Assembly (NCBI RefSeq): GCF_004751985.1
Contig: NZ_CP038492.1
Coordinates: forward strand, 558,001-622,000
Length of the DNA: 64,000 nucleotides
Source of the DNA: Rhodophyticola sp. CCM32
GTDB lineage: Bacteria; Pseudomonadota; Alphaproteobacteria; Rhodobacterales; Rhodobacteraceae
Reading direction: 5' to 3'
Position numbers and translations under genes: made by a program. How positions within the stretch are numbered: position 1 is the first letter of the stretch; each line of letters opens with the position of its first letter. Under the pieces are notes generated by a model that was not told the origin of the DNA, searched no databases, and worked only from the letters and a program-made list of their open reading frames with translations. Positions 16,516-26,116 of the stretch are shown piece after piece.

Positions 16516-17499
16516 CTAGTCGCCGTGGATCATATCGGCGGGGATACTGGCGTCAGCGTTTTCCGTGAACCACTGGGCCGCACCGGGATGCCACATCATC
16601 ACGGTGTTCTTGTCCCAGTTCCCGGGCAGGGTTGACCGGGCGGCGCGGTGGATGTTCACCATCCGCTCATTATCGCTCATCACCACATCGACAACCGCGT
16701 AGACGAAGCTGGCGGGCAGCTCGCAATTGGCAATCGCGAAGTTCCACATCGAGACAGAGCGCGCATCGGCCTCAAGCGTGGTATAGGTGTCGGCACTGAT
16801 CGAGAAGGCCGAGACCGGGAAGGCGGCCATGATCGCGGCCTGTTCTTCCTCGGTGAACTCGATGATGTTCACATCGGTCTGCACCTCAAGCTGGCTGACC
16901 GCGGGCACCGGCACACCGGCGGCAAAGGCGATCACATCCAGCAGGCCGTCCTGCAACTGGCCGCCCAGATCGGTCCAGCCGCCATTGCGCCGTTCAAACG
17001 CCACACCGAGCTCTTCCATCATCCGTGGAAAATACGTGTCCGAGGTGGAGCCTGCGGGGCCAAAGCCGATCCGCGCGCCTTCCGGAATGTCAGAGACGCT
17101 TTCGATGCCCGAACTGCTGAGCGCGGTCACGCTGAACGGGGTCTGATACATCGGGAACATCGCACAGGCATCGGTCATTTGCAGACCCGGCGCGATGGGG
17201 TTGGTGCCGGCCAGGGATTCCGCCGCCGGGCCCATGGTGGTCATGCCGAACTGGGCCTCGCCGGTATGCACCAGCGCCATGTTCTGCATCGGGCCGCCGG
17301 TGACTTCACCACCGCCGGACAGGCCCAGCTCTTCGGCCACAAGATTGGCCCAGCCCGAGCCATAGGCGAAATAGGTGCCGCCCTGGGATGCGGTGCCCAC
17401 GGTAAAGCTTTCCGGCCAGCCCGTGCGATCCTGATGACCATCGGCAAAAGCTGACGTTGCCGTCAGTGCAGTGGTCGCGACAAATGCTGCGAGTTTCAT
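16516..17499 (-). CDS. TAXI family TRAP transporter solute-binding protein
   Basis: A 327-residue periplasmic receptor. The N-terminus MKLAAFVATTALTATSAFA is a signal peptide. VGTASQGGTYFAYGSGWANLV and IGFGPAGSTSDTYFP match the TAXI (TRAP-associated extracytoplasmic immunogenic-like) family. A strong GGAGGAGG ribosome site precedes the ATG. It is the first gene of a two-gene transporter unit with the fused permease downstream. The DctD/DctB pair further upstream on the same strand may respond to the same substrate and activate this operon from a sigma-54 promoter, but I could not find a convincing -24/-12 site. Confidence 0.92.
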   Translation of the reverse strand: MKLAAFVATTALTATSAFADGHQDRTGWPESFTVGTASQGGTYFAYGSGWANLVAEELGLSGGGEVTGGPMQNMALVHTGEAQFGMTTMGPAAESLAGTNPIAPGLQMTDACAMFPMYQTPFSVTALSSSGIESVSDIPEGARIGFGPAGSTSDTYFPRMMEELGVAFERRNGGWTDLGGQLQDGLLDVIAFAAGVPVPAVSQLEVQTDVNIIEFTEEEQAAIMAAFPVSAFSISADTYTTLEADARSVSMWNFAIANCELPASFVYAVVDVVMSDNERMVNIHRAARSTLPGNWDKNTVMMWHPGAAQWFTENADASIPADMIHGD

Positions 17500-17719
17500 A
17501 GATCCTCCTCCATTTTCTGTCTGGTCCCTCCCGGACCACGTCCTAGCCCAAACACATCAGCGCGCTTAGATTGACGCCTCGCATTCCCACCCATTGCCTG
17601 TGTAAAACAAGGTTGCGGTCATGCCAATTTTGCAAATACCTGCAAAAAATAATCGCCGATGGGTCAGCATCGGAACAAACCGCCGATTACATGGGTCGAA
17701 AACGGGACATTACAGCGCC

Positions 17720-17870
17720 GGCCTGAAATTCTGTACCACCCTGCATCATCCTTCCGCCCGGCGGAACCGCCGGGCAGCGCCCGAACCGCCCCCACGGGGC
17801 GGGCGCTTCTCGCCCACCCCTCGGTTCGGGCGCGGCCCTCTGCGTAATGTATATGCGTTTCAGAATTTCA
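17720..17870. repeat. GC-rich modular hairpin repeat, copy C (full form)
   Basis: A complete member of the five-copy family: left flank GCCTGAAATTC, hairpin GCCCGGCGG / CCGCCGGGC, hairpin CCGCCCC-CAC-GGGGCGG, and an outer pair GCCCGAACC with GGTTCGGGC that encloses the second hairpin. The right flank is CCCTCTGCGTAATGTATATG. It lies between dctD and the TAXI binding protein. The rest of the 17500-17926 gap shows TTGCA repeats near 17635-17650, which could be activator sites, but nothing certain. Confidence 0.75.
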
Positions 17871-17875
17871 ATCCG

Positions 17876-17917
17876 GTCCTATAAAGCAGTTCGCGTTTGA
17901 TCTGAACGAAACCCGTT
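17876..17917. repeat. Hairpin repeat of the GCGTTTGAT type downstream of dctD
   Basis: Contains TTCGCGTTTGATCTGAACGAA, related to hairpins at 51098 and 54411 that carry GCGTTTGATNTGNATCG. All three lie close to the 3' ends of minus-strand genes (dctD, purB, rplI). No T-run is present. Confidence 0.5.
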
Positions 17918-17926
17918 ATGGATGGA

Positions 17927-19264
17927 TCACCGGTCTGCATCCGCTTTTGACAGCCCGTGTTTCTGCATCTTCTCATAAAGCGCCTTGCGGGACAAATTCA
18001 GCGCCTCATAGGTTGGTTTCAGTTGTCCGTCATTGGCGACAAGCGCAGCGAGGATCAGGGATCTTTCATGTGCCGCCATCTGTTGCGCCAGAGATGTCTG
18101 GGGGGCTTCGGTCTCTGGCGTGACCTCTGCGATCTGGTCGAAACCAAGCACAAAGCGATCTGCGGTGTTGCGCAACTCGCGCACATTGCCGGGCCAGTCC
18201 CGCGTGGCCAGTTGTAACAGAACCGATGCGGGGACATCCGGCATTGGTTTCGAATAGCGCGCGGCAGCCTGGGCGGCGAGGTTCAGAAACAGGGACGGCA
18301 CATCGTCGCGGCGGGCCTTCAGCGACGGCACATCTATGGTGACCACATTCAGCCGGTACAGCAGATCGGCCCGGAAAGCGCCGGTCTCGACGGCGGCGGG
18401 CAGATCGCTCTTCGCGGCGGCAATCACCCTTATGTCCAGCGTCACCGGGTCGTTTGACCCAAGCCGTGTGATCTGACGTTCCTGTATCGCATGCAGCAGC
18501 TTGGCCTGCACCGGAACCGACAGGCTGTCGATTTCATCCAGAAAGACGGTGCCCTGACGGGCATATTCAAACTTGCCGAACCGGGCGCGCACGGCCCCGG
18601 CAAAGGCTCCGGCCTCATGGCCGAACAGTTCGGTCTCGACAAGTTCAACCGGCAGGGCGGCGCAGTTGATATGCACAAACGGATGACGCGCGCGCGGCGA
18701 CAGATCATGCAGCGCCCGCGCGGTCATATCCTTCCCCGCGCCCGTGGGTCCGGTGATCAGCACATCCGCATCAGTGGCCGCAATCGTACGGATTGTCTTG
18801 CGCAGGGTGACGATGGCGTCGGACCGTCCGACCAGTCGCGCCTCAAGCTTGTCACGCCCGCCGACCTCGCGCTTGAGGGATCGGTTCTCAAGGGTCAGAC
18901 GACGCTTTTCAAGACCGCGCCGGATGGTGCTGACCAGCCGGGCAGGGGCAAAGGGTTTTTCGATGAAATCATAGGCCCCGTCGCGCATCGAGGTGACCGC
19001 CAGATCCACATCCCCATGGCCGGTGACAAGGATCACCGGGAATTCCGGGTCGATTTCAAGCACCCGCTGCATCAGCCAGAGACCATCCCGGTCAGGCATC
19101 CGGATATCGGTCACAAGCACACCGGCAAAGCCACGACTGATCCTGGCCAGGGCATCTTCGGCGCGGGCAAAGATATCGGCGGGCAAATCGGCCAGCAGCA
19201 GGGTCTGGCCAGCGGCATTGCGCAGCTCTTCCTCATCATCGACAAGAATGACACTCTGCTTCAT
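17927..19264 (-). CDS. dctD: Sigma-54-dependent response regulator, DctD-like
   Basis: A 445-residue NtrC-family activator. Residues 1-115 are a receiver domain with the phospho-acceptor D53 in VTDIRMPDRDG and K103 in IEKPF. An AAA+ domain follows, with Walker A GPTGAGKD at 172-179 and Walker B TVFLDEID near 239-246. The C-terminal Fis-type helix-turn-helix includes LSRKALYEKMQKHGL. The sigma-54 contact loop reads GAFAGA (219-224) instead of GAFTGA. It overlaps the dctB gene by four bases, so it is translationally coupled to its kinase. The neighbouring TAXI-TRAP transporter is the obvious target, though a distant dctPQM operon is also possible. Confidence 0.88.
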   Translation of the reverse strand: MKQSVILVDDEEELRNAAGQTLLLADLPADIFARAEDALARISRGFAGVLVTDIRMPDRDGLWLMQRVLEIDPEFPVILVTGHGDVDLAVTSMRDGAYDFIEKPFAPARLVSTIRRGLEKRRLTLENRSLKREVGGRDKLEARLVGRSDAIVTLRKTIRTIAATDADVLITGPTGAGKDMTARALHDLSPRARHPFVHINCAALPVELVETELFGHEAGAFAGAVRARFGKFEYARQGTVFLDEIDSLSVPVQAKLLHAIQERQITRLGSNDPVTLDIRVIAAAKSDLPAAVETGAFRADLLYRLNVVTIDVPSLKARRDDVPSLFLNLAAQAAARYSKPMPDVPASVLLQLATRDWPGNVRELRNTADRFVLGFDQIAEVTPETEAPQTSLAQQMAAHERSLILAALVANDGQLKPTYEALNLSRKALYEKMQKHGLSKADADR

Positions 19265-21057
19265 TGCGCCGCCAGCCGGGCCGGGCTGGCCGCCTGCAAC
19301 ACGACGCTGAAAACAGCCCCGCCCTCGGGATGATTGGCCGCAGTCAGCGTGCCGCCGAAATCCGAGACGATATTGAATGAAATCGACAGCCCCAGCCCCA
19401 GCCCTTTTCCGGTGGGTTTGGTGGTGAAAAACGGATCAAAGATCTGATCCAGGGTATCAGGGTCAATGCCGTCGCCCGTGTCACGCACCTGCACCGTGGT
19501 ATTGTGTATCGTCAAGCTTACCACCGGATCGCGCTGCCCCGACATTGCATCAAGCGCGTTGTTGATAAGGTTCACGATGACCTGCTGCAATCTGACATGC
19601 CCGCCGGTCACCCAGATTTCCGTCTCCGGGGGGGTGTACTCGACCCGGCCCCCCTCGCTGGCCAGCCGCATCTCGACGACCGCAAGCGCATCCTGAATGA
19701 CGGTGTTCAACACCAATGGGCCCGTCACCTGCTGCGGGCGGCGGGCAAAATTGCGCAGATGGGTCGAGATCGACGCCATCCGGTCCACCATTCTGGAAAT
19801 GCGGGTGATATTGTCCTGCGCTTCCGGCACGCGGCCCCGGTCAAGAAAGGCATGGGCGTTATCGGCATAGGATTTCACCGCCGTAAGCGGCTGATTGAAC
19901 TCATGCGACAGGGCCGCCGACATCTGCCCCAGGGCTGACAGTTTGCCTGCCTGGATCAGATCGGTCTGCGTCTGTTTGAGAGCGGTCAGCGCGGCGCGCA
20001 ACTCGGCGGTGCCTTCGGCGACGGCAGCCTCCAGCGCCTGTTTCGCCTGTTGCTCTGCGGCCAATGCCTCGGACTGGCGGGCCTGTTTCAGGAAATAGGC
20101 CCAGAGACCGGCCATAAGCAGCATCAGGGTCAGCCCGGCAATCAGGAGTGTCTGCAGGGTATTCAGCGTGGCCGGACGGGTTGGCGTCAGCGAGGCGATG
20201 GTCCAGTCCCGCTCATTCAGGTGAAGAGATGTCAGAACGAAACTTTCCCGCGCCGGACCCTCAATATAGATGTGTTTTACCGTCTCATTCAGGTCACGCG
20301 CTGTGATGGGAAGCAGATCAATCCGGTCGATCGGGTATTGCAGGTTCTGGGCGATCACCTGACGGGTTGCATCGCTGAGCGGACGAAGCGCCCGAAAATG
20401 CCAGTCCGGCCGGGAGGACATCAGCACGAAATCATTGCGGTCATAGACCATGAATTCACTATCCGAACCGCGCCAGACACTTTCAAAGGCAGAGATATTG
20501 AACTTCACTGCCAACACGCCCACGATCCGGGTGCCATCCTCCACCGGGGCGGCATAGAAATATCCACGCTCTCCCGTTGTCGTGCCATAGACCTGAAAGC
20601 TGGACAGATCACCATTCATCGCCTGATCGAAATAGGTCTGATAGTTGAAATTCCGGCCCAGATAGCTGCCCGGCTCGCGATATGAGGCGGCGGCAAGTGT
20701 GGTGCCCGAGATATCCATCAAAAAGACATCCGAGGCCCTGACCGTCGCTGCGATCTGGCGCAGATCATCATTCAGTGTCGCAATAAGGCTGGTGTTGTCG
20801 GGCTGTCTCAACGCTGCGGCAAGGCGTGGCCGGTCCGCGATCAGGGCAGGCAAGGGGGCATAGCGGTTCAAAGCCGCCCGCAGGCTTTCCGCCGCCAGCC
20901 GCAATGGCACGGCGTTCTGTTCCGCCTGCTGACGCATGTAATGGCGTTCAAGGGACGGAAAGATAAGACCGCCCAGAATGCACATGCCGACAAACACGGC
21001 TGCGAATACAACAAAAATGCGGGCGCGCGCTGAAAGCATCATCTCAATATACGGCAT
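19261..21057 (-). CDS. dctB: Sensor histidine kinase, DctB-like
   Basis: A 598-residue membrane sensor kinase. A transmembrane helix near residues 12-32 and a second near residue 305 enclose a large periplasmic region that looks like the double-PAS (dCache) ligand sensor of DctB. A coiled linker follows, then HisKA with the phospho-accepting His in SHEFNQPLTAVKSYADN and an HATPase domain with NNALDAMSG, DTGDGIDPDTL and GLGLGLSIS. The last four bases overlap dctD. DctB proteins sense C4-dicarboxylates, but the ligand of this copy could match the adjacent TAXI-TRAP transporter instead. Confidence 0.88.
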   Translation of the reverse strand: MPYIEMMLSARARIFVVFAAVFVGMCILGGLIFPSLERHYMRQQAEQNAVPLRLAAESLRAALNRYAPLPALIADRPRLAAALRQPDNTSLIATLNDDLRQIAATVRASDVFLMDISGTTLAAASYREPGSYLGRNFNYQTYFDQAMNGDLSSFQVYGTTTGERGYFYAAPVEDGTRIVGVLAVKFNISAFESVWRGSDSEFMVYDRNDFVLMSSRPDWHFRALRPLSDATRQVIAQNLQYPIDRIDLLPITARDLNETVKHIYIEGPARESFVLTSLHLNERDWTIASLTPTRPATLNTLQTLLIAGLTLMLLMAGLWAYFLKQARQSEALAAEQQAKQALEAAVAEGTAELRAALTALKQTQTDLIQAGKLSALGQMSAALSHEFNQPLTAVKSYADNAHAFLDRGRVPEAQDNITRISRMVDRMASISTHLRNFARRPQQVTGPLVLNTVIQDALAVVEMRLASEGGRVEYTPPETEIWVTGGHVRLQQVIVNLINNALDAMSGQRDPVVSLTIHNTTVQVRDTGDGIDPDTLDQIFDPFFTTKPTGKGLGLGLSISFNIVSDFGGTLTAANHPEGGAVFSVVLQAASPARLAAQ

Positions 21058-21112
21058 TGCTGCGCCAAAGCAAAATTGCGAAGGCGTTGATGCGGCGCGC
21101 CTGCAAGCCGGG

Positions 21113-22426
21113 TCAGGCCAGCATGACCATCGGGTTTTCCAGATTGTCGATGATGGCTTTCAGCAGATTGGCACCAAGCGCGCCGTCGATGACCCGGTGA
21201 TCGACGCTGAGCGTGACGGACATCACCGTTGCCACGGTCAGTTCGCCATCCTTGCCGACAACCGGTTTCTTCACGCCCGCCCCGACAGCCAGGATCGCGC
21301 CATGGGGGGGGTTGATGACCGCGTCGAAATTGTCGATGCCGAACATGCCGAGGTTCGAGATGGCAAAGCTGCCGCCCATATATTCATGAGGCGCAAGTTT
21401 CCTGTCCCGGGCGCGGGTGGCCAGGTCTTTCATCTCGGCAGAAAGCGCCGAGAGGGATTTCATCTCGGCATCTTTCAGAACCGGGGTGAACAACCCGCCC
21501 TCAATGGCGACGGCAACGGCCACATCCGAGGGTTTCAGGCGCAGCATCCGGTCATTGGCCCAGACCGCATTGGCCTCGGGCACCGATTGCAGGGCCAGAG
21601 CGCAGGCCTTGATGATGAAATCATTGACCGAGAGTTTCACCCCGCGCGCCTCAAGCTGTGTGTTGAGCTGTGCGCGGAAGGCCAGAAGCGCATCCAGCTG
21701 CACATCCCGGCGCAGGTAGAAATGCGGGATGGTCTGTTTGGCCTCGGTCAGGCGGGCGGCGACGGTTTTGCGCATCCCGTCCAGGGCAATCTCTTCATAC
21801 TCGCGGCCCTCATACATTTTGAGGACCGTCTCGGTCGCCGGGCCGGTGGGCATGGCGCCTGATGGGGCAGGGGTCGCACTTGCCGGTGCGGCGGCTTTGG
21901 GCGCGGCACTGGCGGTTTCCACATCGGCCTTCACGATGCGGCCATGAGGGCCGGAGCCTTTGATCGCCGCCAGATCAAGGTTTCTTTCAATCGCAATCCT
22001 GCGCGCCAAAGGCGATGCAAAAAGGCGTCTTGTCTCATCGGGTTTAGGTGTGGGCTCCGGTGTAGGTTTTGGTTCAGGTTCGGGTGTTCCTGGGCCATCA
22101 ACAGGGAGCGGTGGGCGGGCGATTTGACCGTCATCGGCCGGTGCGTTTGCTGCGGGTGTCTCTCCGATATCCGCAGCGCTTTCGCCATCGGTCAGCAGCA
22201 CTGCGATGGGGGAGTTCACCTTCACATTCTCGGCGCCTTCCGCCACCAGAATCTTGCCGATCACCCCTTCATCGACGGCTTCGAATTCCATCGTCGCCTT
22301 GTCGGTCTCGATCTCGGCCAGAAGATCGCCGGAGGCAACCTCATCGCCTTCCTTGACCAGCCATTTGGCCAGGGTGCCTTCCTCCATCGTGGGCGAAAGC
22401 GCGGGCATCAGGATTTCAGTGGGCAT
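21113..22426 (-). CDS. pdhC: Pyruvate dehydrogenase complex E2, dihydrolipoamide acetyltransferase
   Basis: A 437-residue E2 core enzyme that moves acetyl groups to CoA. A single lipoyl domain comes first with the modified lysine K43 in ETDKATM. A Pro/Ala/Glu-rich linker leads to the peripheral subunit-binding domain ([17 protein letters not shown]). The catalytic domain ends with [11 protein letters not shown], which holds the active His and Asp. The ATG at 22426 is preceded by GGAGA; the frame extends 10 codons upstream without support. It is the last gene of pdhA-pdhB-pdhC, but a 378-base gap with a repeat element separates it from pdhB, so a separate promoter or processing site may exist. 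No lpd gene is in the window. Confidence 0.93.
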   Translation of the reverse strand: MPTEILMPALSPTMEEGTLAKWLVKEGDEVASGDLLAEIETDKATMEFEAVDEGVIGKILVAEGAENVKVNSPIAVLLTDGESAADIGETPAANAPADDGQIARPPLPVDGPGTPEPEPKPTPEPTPKPDETRRLFASPLARRIAIERNLDLAAIKGSGPHGRIVKADVETASAAPKAAAPASATPAPSGAMPTGPATETVLKMYEGREYEEIALDGMRKTVAARLTEAKQTIPHFYLRRDVQLDALLAFRAQLNTQLEARGVKLSVNDFIIKACALALQSVPEANAVWANDRMLRLKPSDVAVAVAIEGGLFTPVLKDAEMKSLSALSAEMKDLATRARDRKLAPHEYMGGSFAISNLGMFGIDNFDAVINPPHGAILAVGAGVKKPVVGKDGELTVATVMSVTLSVDHRVIDGALGANLLKAIIDNLENPMVMLA

Positions 22427-22535
22427 TTTTGTCTCCATCTTCCGCGCTGGTTTCAACTACAAAGAGCGTGTAGTGCGGATTTTCACCGGCACTCAATTGA
22501 TACCTGTCGCCGGAACGGCGAACGTTTATAGATTC

Positions 22536-22687
22536 GGCCTGAAATTCCACATCACCCCACATCACCTTCCCGCCCGGCGGCACCGCCGGGCAGCGCCCGT
22601 ACCGCCCCCACGGGGCGGGCGCTTCTCGCCCACCCCTCGGTCCGGGCACTGCCCTCTGCGCAATGTGTATGTGTTGCAGAATTTTAG
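22536..22687. repeat. GC-rich modular hairpin repeat, copy D (full form)
   Basis: Left flank GGCCTGAAATTCC, hairpin GCCCGGCGG-CA-CCGCCGGGC, hairpin CCGCCCC-CAC-GGGGCGG, then CGCCCACCCCTCGG and the right flank CCCTCTGCGCAATGTGTATG. It is the member closest in sequence to copy C. It splits the pdhB-pdhC junction. Confidence 0.75.
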
Positions 22688-22804
22688 GGCGACGCTCCAG
22701 TGCCTTGGCGTGTTTGTCAGACAGGCGATGCAGAGGAACATCTACCCGATCGACTTCTGCCAATCCGTCATATTGTATAATCCGATACGACTTGTTCACC
22801 ACGG

Positions 22805-24184
22805 TCACCGATAGGTCACTTGTTTCACCGCCGCGATCACCTCATCAGTGGTCAGAAGCGCGTGTTTTTCCAGATTGGCGGCATAGGGCATGGGCACGTC
22901 CTTGCCGGTGCAGTTGATCACCGGTGCGTCCAGATAATCAAACGCGTTTTCCATGATATAGGCCGACAGATGATTGCCGATGGCGCCGACGGGGAAACCT
23001 TCCTCGACGGTCACGCAGCGGTTGGTTTTCTGTACGCTTGCAATCAGGCTGTCATAATCCAGCGGGCGCAGCGTGCGCAGGTCGATCACCTCGGCGCTGA
23101 TCCCGTCTTCGGCCAGCCTGTCAGCGGCTTCCAGCGCATATTGCATGCCGATGCCGAAGCTGACGATGGTGACATCGCTGCCCTCCCGCCAGATGCGGGC
23201 CTTTCCGAAGGGCACGGTATAATCCTCGATCACCGGCACGTCGAAACTGCGCCCGTAGAGGATTTCGTTTTCCAGAAAGATCACCGGATTCGGATCACGG
23301 ATCGCGGTTTTCAGCAGGCCCTTGGCGTCAGAGGCGCAATAGGGCATCACCACTTTCAATCCGGGCACATGGGCATACCAGGCGGCGTAATCCTGGCTGT
23401 GCTGCGCGCCGACGCGGGCCGCCGCACCGTTGGGGCCCCGGAACACCATGGGCGCGCCCATCTGTCCACCGGACATATAGAGCGTTTTGGCCGCCGAGTT
23501 GATGATCTGGTCCATCGCCTGCATGGCGAAGTTGAAGGTCATGAACTCGACAATGGGCTTAAGCCCGCCAAAGGCCGCCCCGACGGCGATACCGGCAAAC
23601 CCGTGTTCGGTGATCGGCGTGTCGATCACCCGTTTGGCACCAAACTCATCCAGCAAGCCTTGTGAAATCTTGTAGGCGCCCTGATATTCGGCCACCTCTT
23701 CACCCATCAGATAGACCGTATCGTCGCGGCGCATCTCTTCGGCCATCGCATCGCGCAGGGCTTCGCGCACCGTGGTCTGTTTCACCTCGGTGCCGGCGGG
23801 GTAATCCGGTTCCACCGCTTTCGACTGGACCGGGGCGGCGGGGGCAGCGGCGGCAACAGGCGCGGCGGGGGCTTCCTCGGCAGCTGCGGGGGTGTCTGCA
23901 GGGGGGGCAGGCGCGCCTGAGGGGATGGCCGAGGCATCTTCGCCTTCTTCCAGCAACACGGCGATCGGGCTGTTCACCTTCACGCCTTCGGTGCCTTCCG
24001 CCACCAGAATCCGGCCCATGATGCCTTCATCGACCGCTTCGAATTCCATTGTTGCCTTGTCGGTTTCGATCTCGGCCATGATGTCGCCCGAGGAGATGGT
24101 ATCGCCCTCCTTGACCAGCCATTTTGCCAAGGTGCCTTCCTCCATCGTGGGGGAGAGGGCGGGCATGAGAATTTCGGTTGCCAT
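22805..24184 (-). CDS. pdhB: Pyruvate dehydrogenase E1 component beta subunit with N-terminal lipoyl domain
   Basis: A 459-residue E1-beta subunit. The first 80 residues are a lipoyl domain almost identical to that of the E2 protein (K43 in ETDKATM), joined by an Ala/Pro linker to a transketolase-like pyrimidine domain (around [20 protein letters not shown]) and a C-terminal domain. E1-beta proteins with an attached lipoyl domain are known in alphaproteobacteria. Together with PdhA it decarboxylates pyruvate and reductively acetylates lipoate. It lies 14 bases downstream of pdhA. Confidence 0.94.
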   Translation of the reverse strand: MATEILMPALSPTMEEGTLAKWLVKEGDTISSGDIMAEIETDKATMEFEAVDEGIMGRILVAEGTEGVKVNSPIAVLLEEGEDASAIPSGAPAPPADTPAAAEEAPAAPVAAAAPAAPVQSKAVEPDYPAGTEVKQTTVREALRDAMAEEMRRDDTVYLMGEEVAEYQGAYKISQGLLDEFGAKRVIDTPITEHGFAGIAVGAAFGGLKPIVEFMTFNFAMQAMDQIINSAAKTLYMSGGQMGAPMVFRGPNGAAARVGAQHSQDYAAWYAHVPGLKVVMPYCASDAKGLLKTAIRDPNPVIFLENEILYGRSFDVPVIEDYTVPFGKARIWREGSDVTIVSFGIGMQYALEAADRLAEDGISAEVIDLRTLRPLDYDSLIASVQKTNRCVTVEEGFPVGAIGNHLSAYIMENAFDYLDAPVINCTGKDVPMPYAANLEKHALLTTDEVIAAVKQVTYR

Positions 24185-24198
24185 AATGCGCGTCTCCC

Positions 24199-25206
24199 TC
24201 AGGCGTCGGCGTAGATATCGGTCCAGAGCTCTTCGAGCGCCGGTTCCGGGCTGGTTTTGGCGAATTCGGCGGCCTCGTTCACAACCGCCTTGATGTCCTT
24301 GTCGATGGCTTTCAGATCCTCTTCGGTCGCGTGTTTGCCCTGTAGCAGCAGATCGCGCACATGTTCGATCGCGTCGCGTTCCTCGCGCATTTTCTGCACC
24401 TCTTCCCGGGTGCGGTATTTGGCCGGGTCCGACATGGAATGCCCGCGATAGCGATAGGTCTTGATTTCCAGAATATAGGGGCCCTTGCCCGCGCGGCAGT
24501 GGGCGACGGCTTTCTCGCCTGCGGCTTTCACCGCCAGCACATCCATGCCGTCAACCTCTTCTCCGGGGATGCCATAGGCGGCGCCGCGCTGCCAGTATGA
24601 CGGCGATTTGGTGGAGCGTTGGGTCGAGGTGCCCATGGCGTACTGGTTGTTTTCAATCACGAACACAACCGGCAGGTCCCAAAGCTCGGCCATGTTATAG
24701 GCCTCGTAAACCTGGCCCTGATTGGCCGCGCCATCGCCGAAATAGGTGAAGGTGACGCGCCCGTTCTCCAGATATTTATCCGCGAAGGCGAGGCCTGCAC
24801 CAATCGGCACCTGGGCGCCAACGATGCCATGCCCGCCATAAAAATGCTTCTCTTTCGAGAACATGTGCATCGAGCCGCCCTTGCCCTTGGAATAACCGCC
24901 CTCGCGACCGGTCAATTCGGCCATCACGCCTTTGGGATCCATGCCGCAGGCCAGCATATGGCCATGGTCGCGATAGGAGGTGACACGTTTGTCGCCCTCT
25001 TCGGCCGCGGCTTCCAGCCCGACAACAACCGCTTCCTGACCGATATAGAGATGGCAGAACCCGCCGATCAGCCCCATGCCGTAAAGCTGGCCTGCCTTTT
25101 CCTCAAATCTGCGGATCAGCAGCATTTCGCGGTAATATTTCAGCAGGTCTTCGGCGGACATATTCGGTTTCGCAGCCGATTTCGCCGTTGTTTTGCGTGC
25201 AGCCAT
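24199..25206 (-). CDS. pdhA: Pyruvate dehydrogenase E1 component alpha subunit
   Basis: A 335-residue TPP-binding subunit of pyruvate dehydrogenase. The motif GDGAANQGQ followed about 25 residues later by ENNQ is the thiamine diphosphate/Mg site. The phosphorylation-loop-like region [20 protein letters not shown] is typical of E1-alpha. The N-terminus is short and Lys/Ala-rich. GGAGG lies 11 bases before the ATG. It is the first gene of the pdh cluster. The region upstream, 25207-25663, carries tandem palindromes and, presumably, the promoter. Confidence 0.95.
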   Translation of the reverse strand: MAARKTTAKSAAKPNMSAEDLLKYYREMLLIRRFEEKAGQLYGMGLIGGFCHLYIGQEAVVVGLEAAAEEGDKRVTSYRDHGHMLACGMDPKGVMAELTGREGGYSKGKGGSMHMFSKEKHFYGGHGIVGAQVPIGAGLAFADKYLENGRVTFTYFGDGAANQGQVYEAYNMAELWDLPVVFVIENNQYAMGTSTQRSTKSPSYWQRGAAYGIPGEEVDGMDVLAVKAAGEKAVAHCRAGKGPYILEIKTYRYRGHSMSDPAKYRTREEVQKMREERDAIEHVRDLLLQGKHATEEDLKAIDKDIKAVVNEAAEFAKTSPEPALEELWTDIYADA

Positions 25207-25467
25207 GCCAGGGGCACCTCCAGCCTTGGGTCTCGTACAGTGTTTGGCGATCCGTTAACCGTCATTCCCACCCCTTGCGAGGACTTGAACAGGCGGGCCC
25301 GTCATGGTCGGGCGAGGCAGGGCGAAACACTATAGTTTAATGTTGAACTACCTTTAACAAAGCCTGTCGCGAATTGCACCAGTGGATTCGCACCGGGTCG
25401 CATTTCTGTGAAATTCCCATTTCCCCTGCATATTCAGCCGATGTGCAGAGGGCGGAACCGTAGATGC

Positions 25468-25567
25468 CGGAATTCTCGAGAATTCCGTTTGGAAAACTGG
25501 AGTTTTCCGGGGATTCGGATGCACCTGGAATTCTCGCGAATTCCAGACGAAAAACAGGTGTTTTTCG
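25468..25567. repeat. Cluster of four tandem palindromes upstream of pdhA
   Basis: Four inverted repeats follow one another: CGGAATTCTCGAGAATTCCG (25468-25487), GGAAAACT/AGTTTTCC (25491-25508), TGGAATTC/GAATTCCA (25526-25545) and CGAAAAAC/GTTTTTCG (25548-25567). Similar clusters lie at 28441, 45888, 53867 and 55978. The gap between pdhA and ftsB has no gene besides. Confidence 0.85.
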
Positions 25568-25663
25568 CTGTAGGGAAAGCAATCGCCTGGCAGGGTTTTG
25601 TGAGTCAGGTGTTGCACAGGGAGGGGTTGGCGTTTTCCGCCCCGTCGGGTCGCCATAAAAGCG

Positions 25664-25957
25664 TTACGGCAGCACGATATCATCCGCCCTGACATAGCCC
25701 AGAACATTGCGGGCCTGTTCATCCAGCAGGTCCAGATCCAGATATTCATCTGACATCCGCCAGGTCAGGATTTCCATTTCCGTGGTTTCTTCCTGCAACG
25801 CGGCCAGCGCGTCAGTCAGGCTTTCCACTTCCGCCTCCACCTGAATGCGGTGGAACAACCCGTAATTGCCCTGAACGGCGGAAAAGGTGAAATAGGCGCC
25901 CACGAACAGAAGTGCCATGGGTATCAACAGCCCGGAAACGGAGCGTTTTTTGGTCAT
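25664..25957 (-). CDS. Septum formation initiator, FtsB/DivIC family
   Basis: A small bitopic protein of 97 residues (118 if started at 26020). After a short basic N-terminus comes one transmembrane helix (VSGLLIPMALLFVGAYFTF), the motif AVQGNYGLF typical of alphaproteobacterial FtsB-like proteins, and then a coiled coil (EAEVESLTDALAALQEETTEME). FtsB links FtsL and FtsQ in the divisome and helps start septal wall synthesis. The start at 25957 (MTKKRS) gives the usual short cytoplasmic tail; 25975 is possible. The position beside pdhA and glycolytic genes is the common alphaproteobacterial neighbourhood. Confidence 0.8.
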   Translation of the reverse strand: MTKKRSVSGLLIPMALLFVGAYFTFSAVQGNYGLFHRIQVEAEVESLTDALAALQEETTEMEILTWRMSDEYLDLDLLDEQARNVLGYVRADDIVLP

Positions 25958-26116
25958 CTGTATGTGCCGCCTCATGAACGCGCCGCCTCTGACGGGCGAC
26001 TGCATGGCAGAGATTCGCACAGCTCAACGCAAAAGGGAATCCCCTGAAATCAAAATGTTGCAGCAGACAGGCAGAGGCGCCGGAAAACCCGTATCGCGAC
26101 ATATATGCTTTGCGTC

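Noticed and set aside
17500..17700. Sigma-54 promoter for the TAXI operon
   Set aside because: TGGCATGACCGC was seen on the minus strand, but the GG to GC spacing is too short for a -24/-12 promoter.
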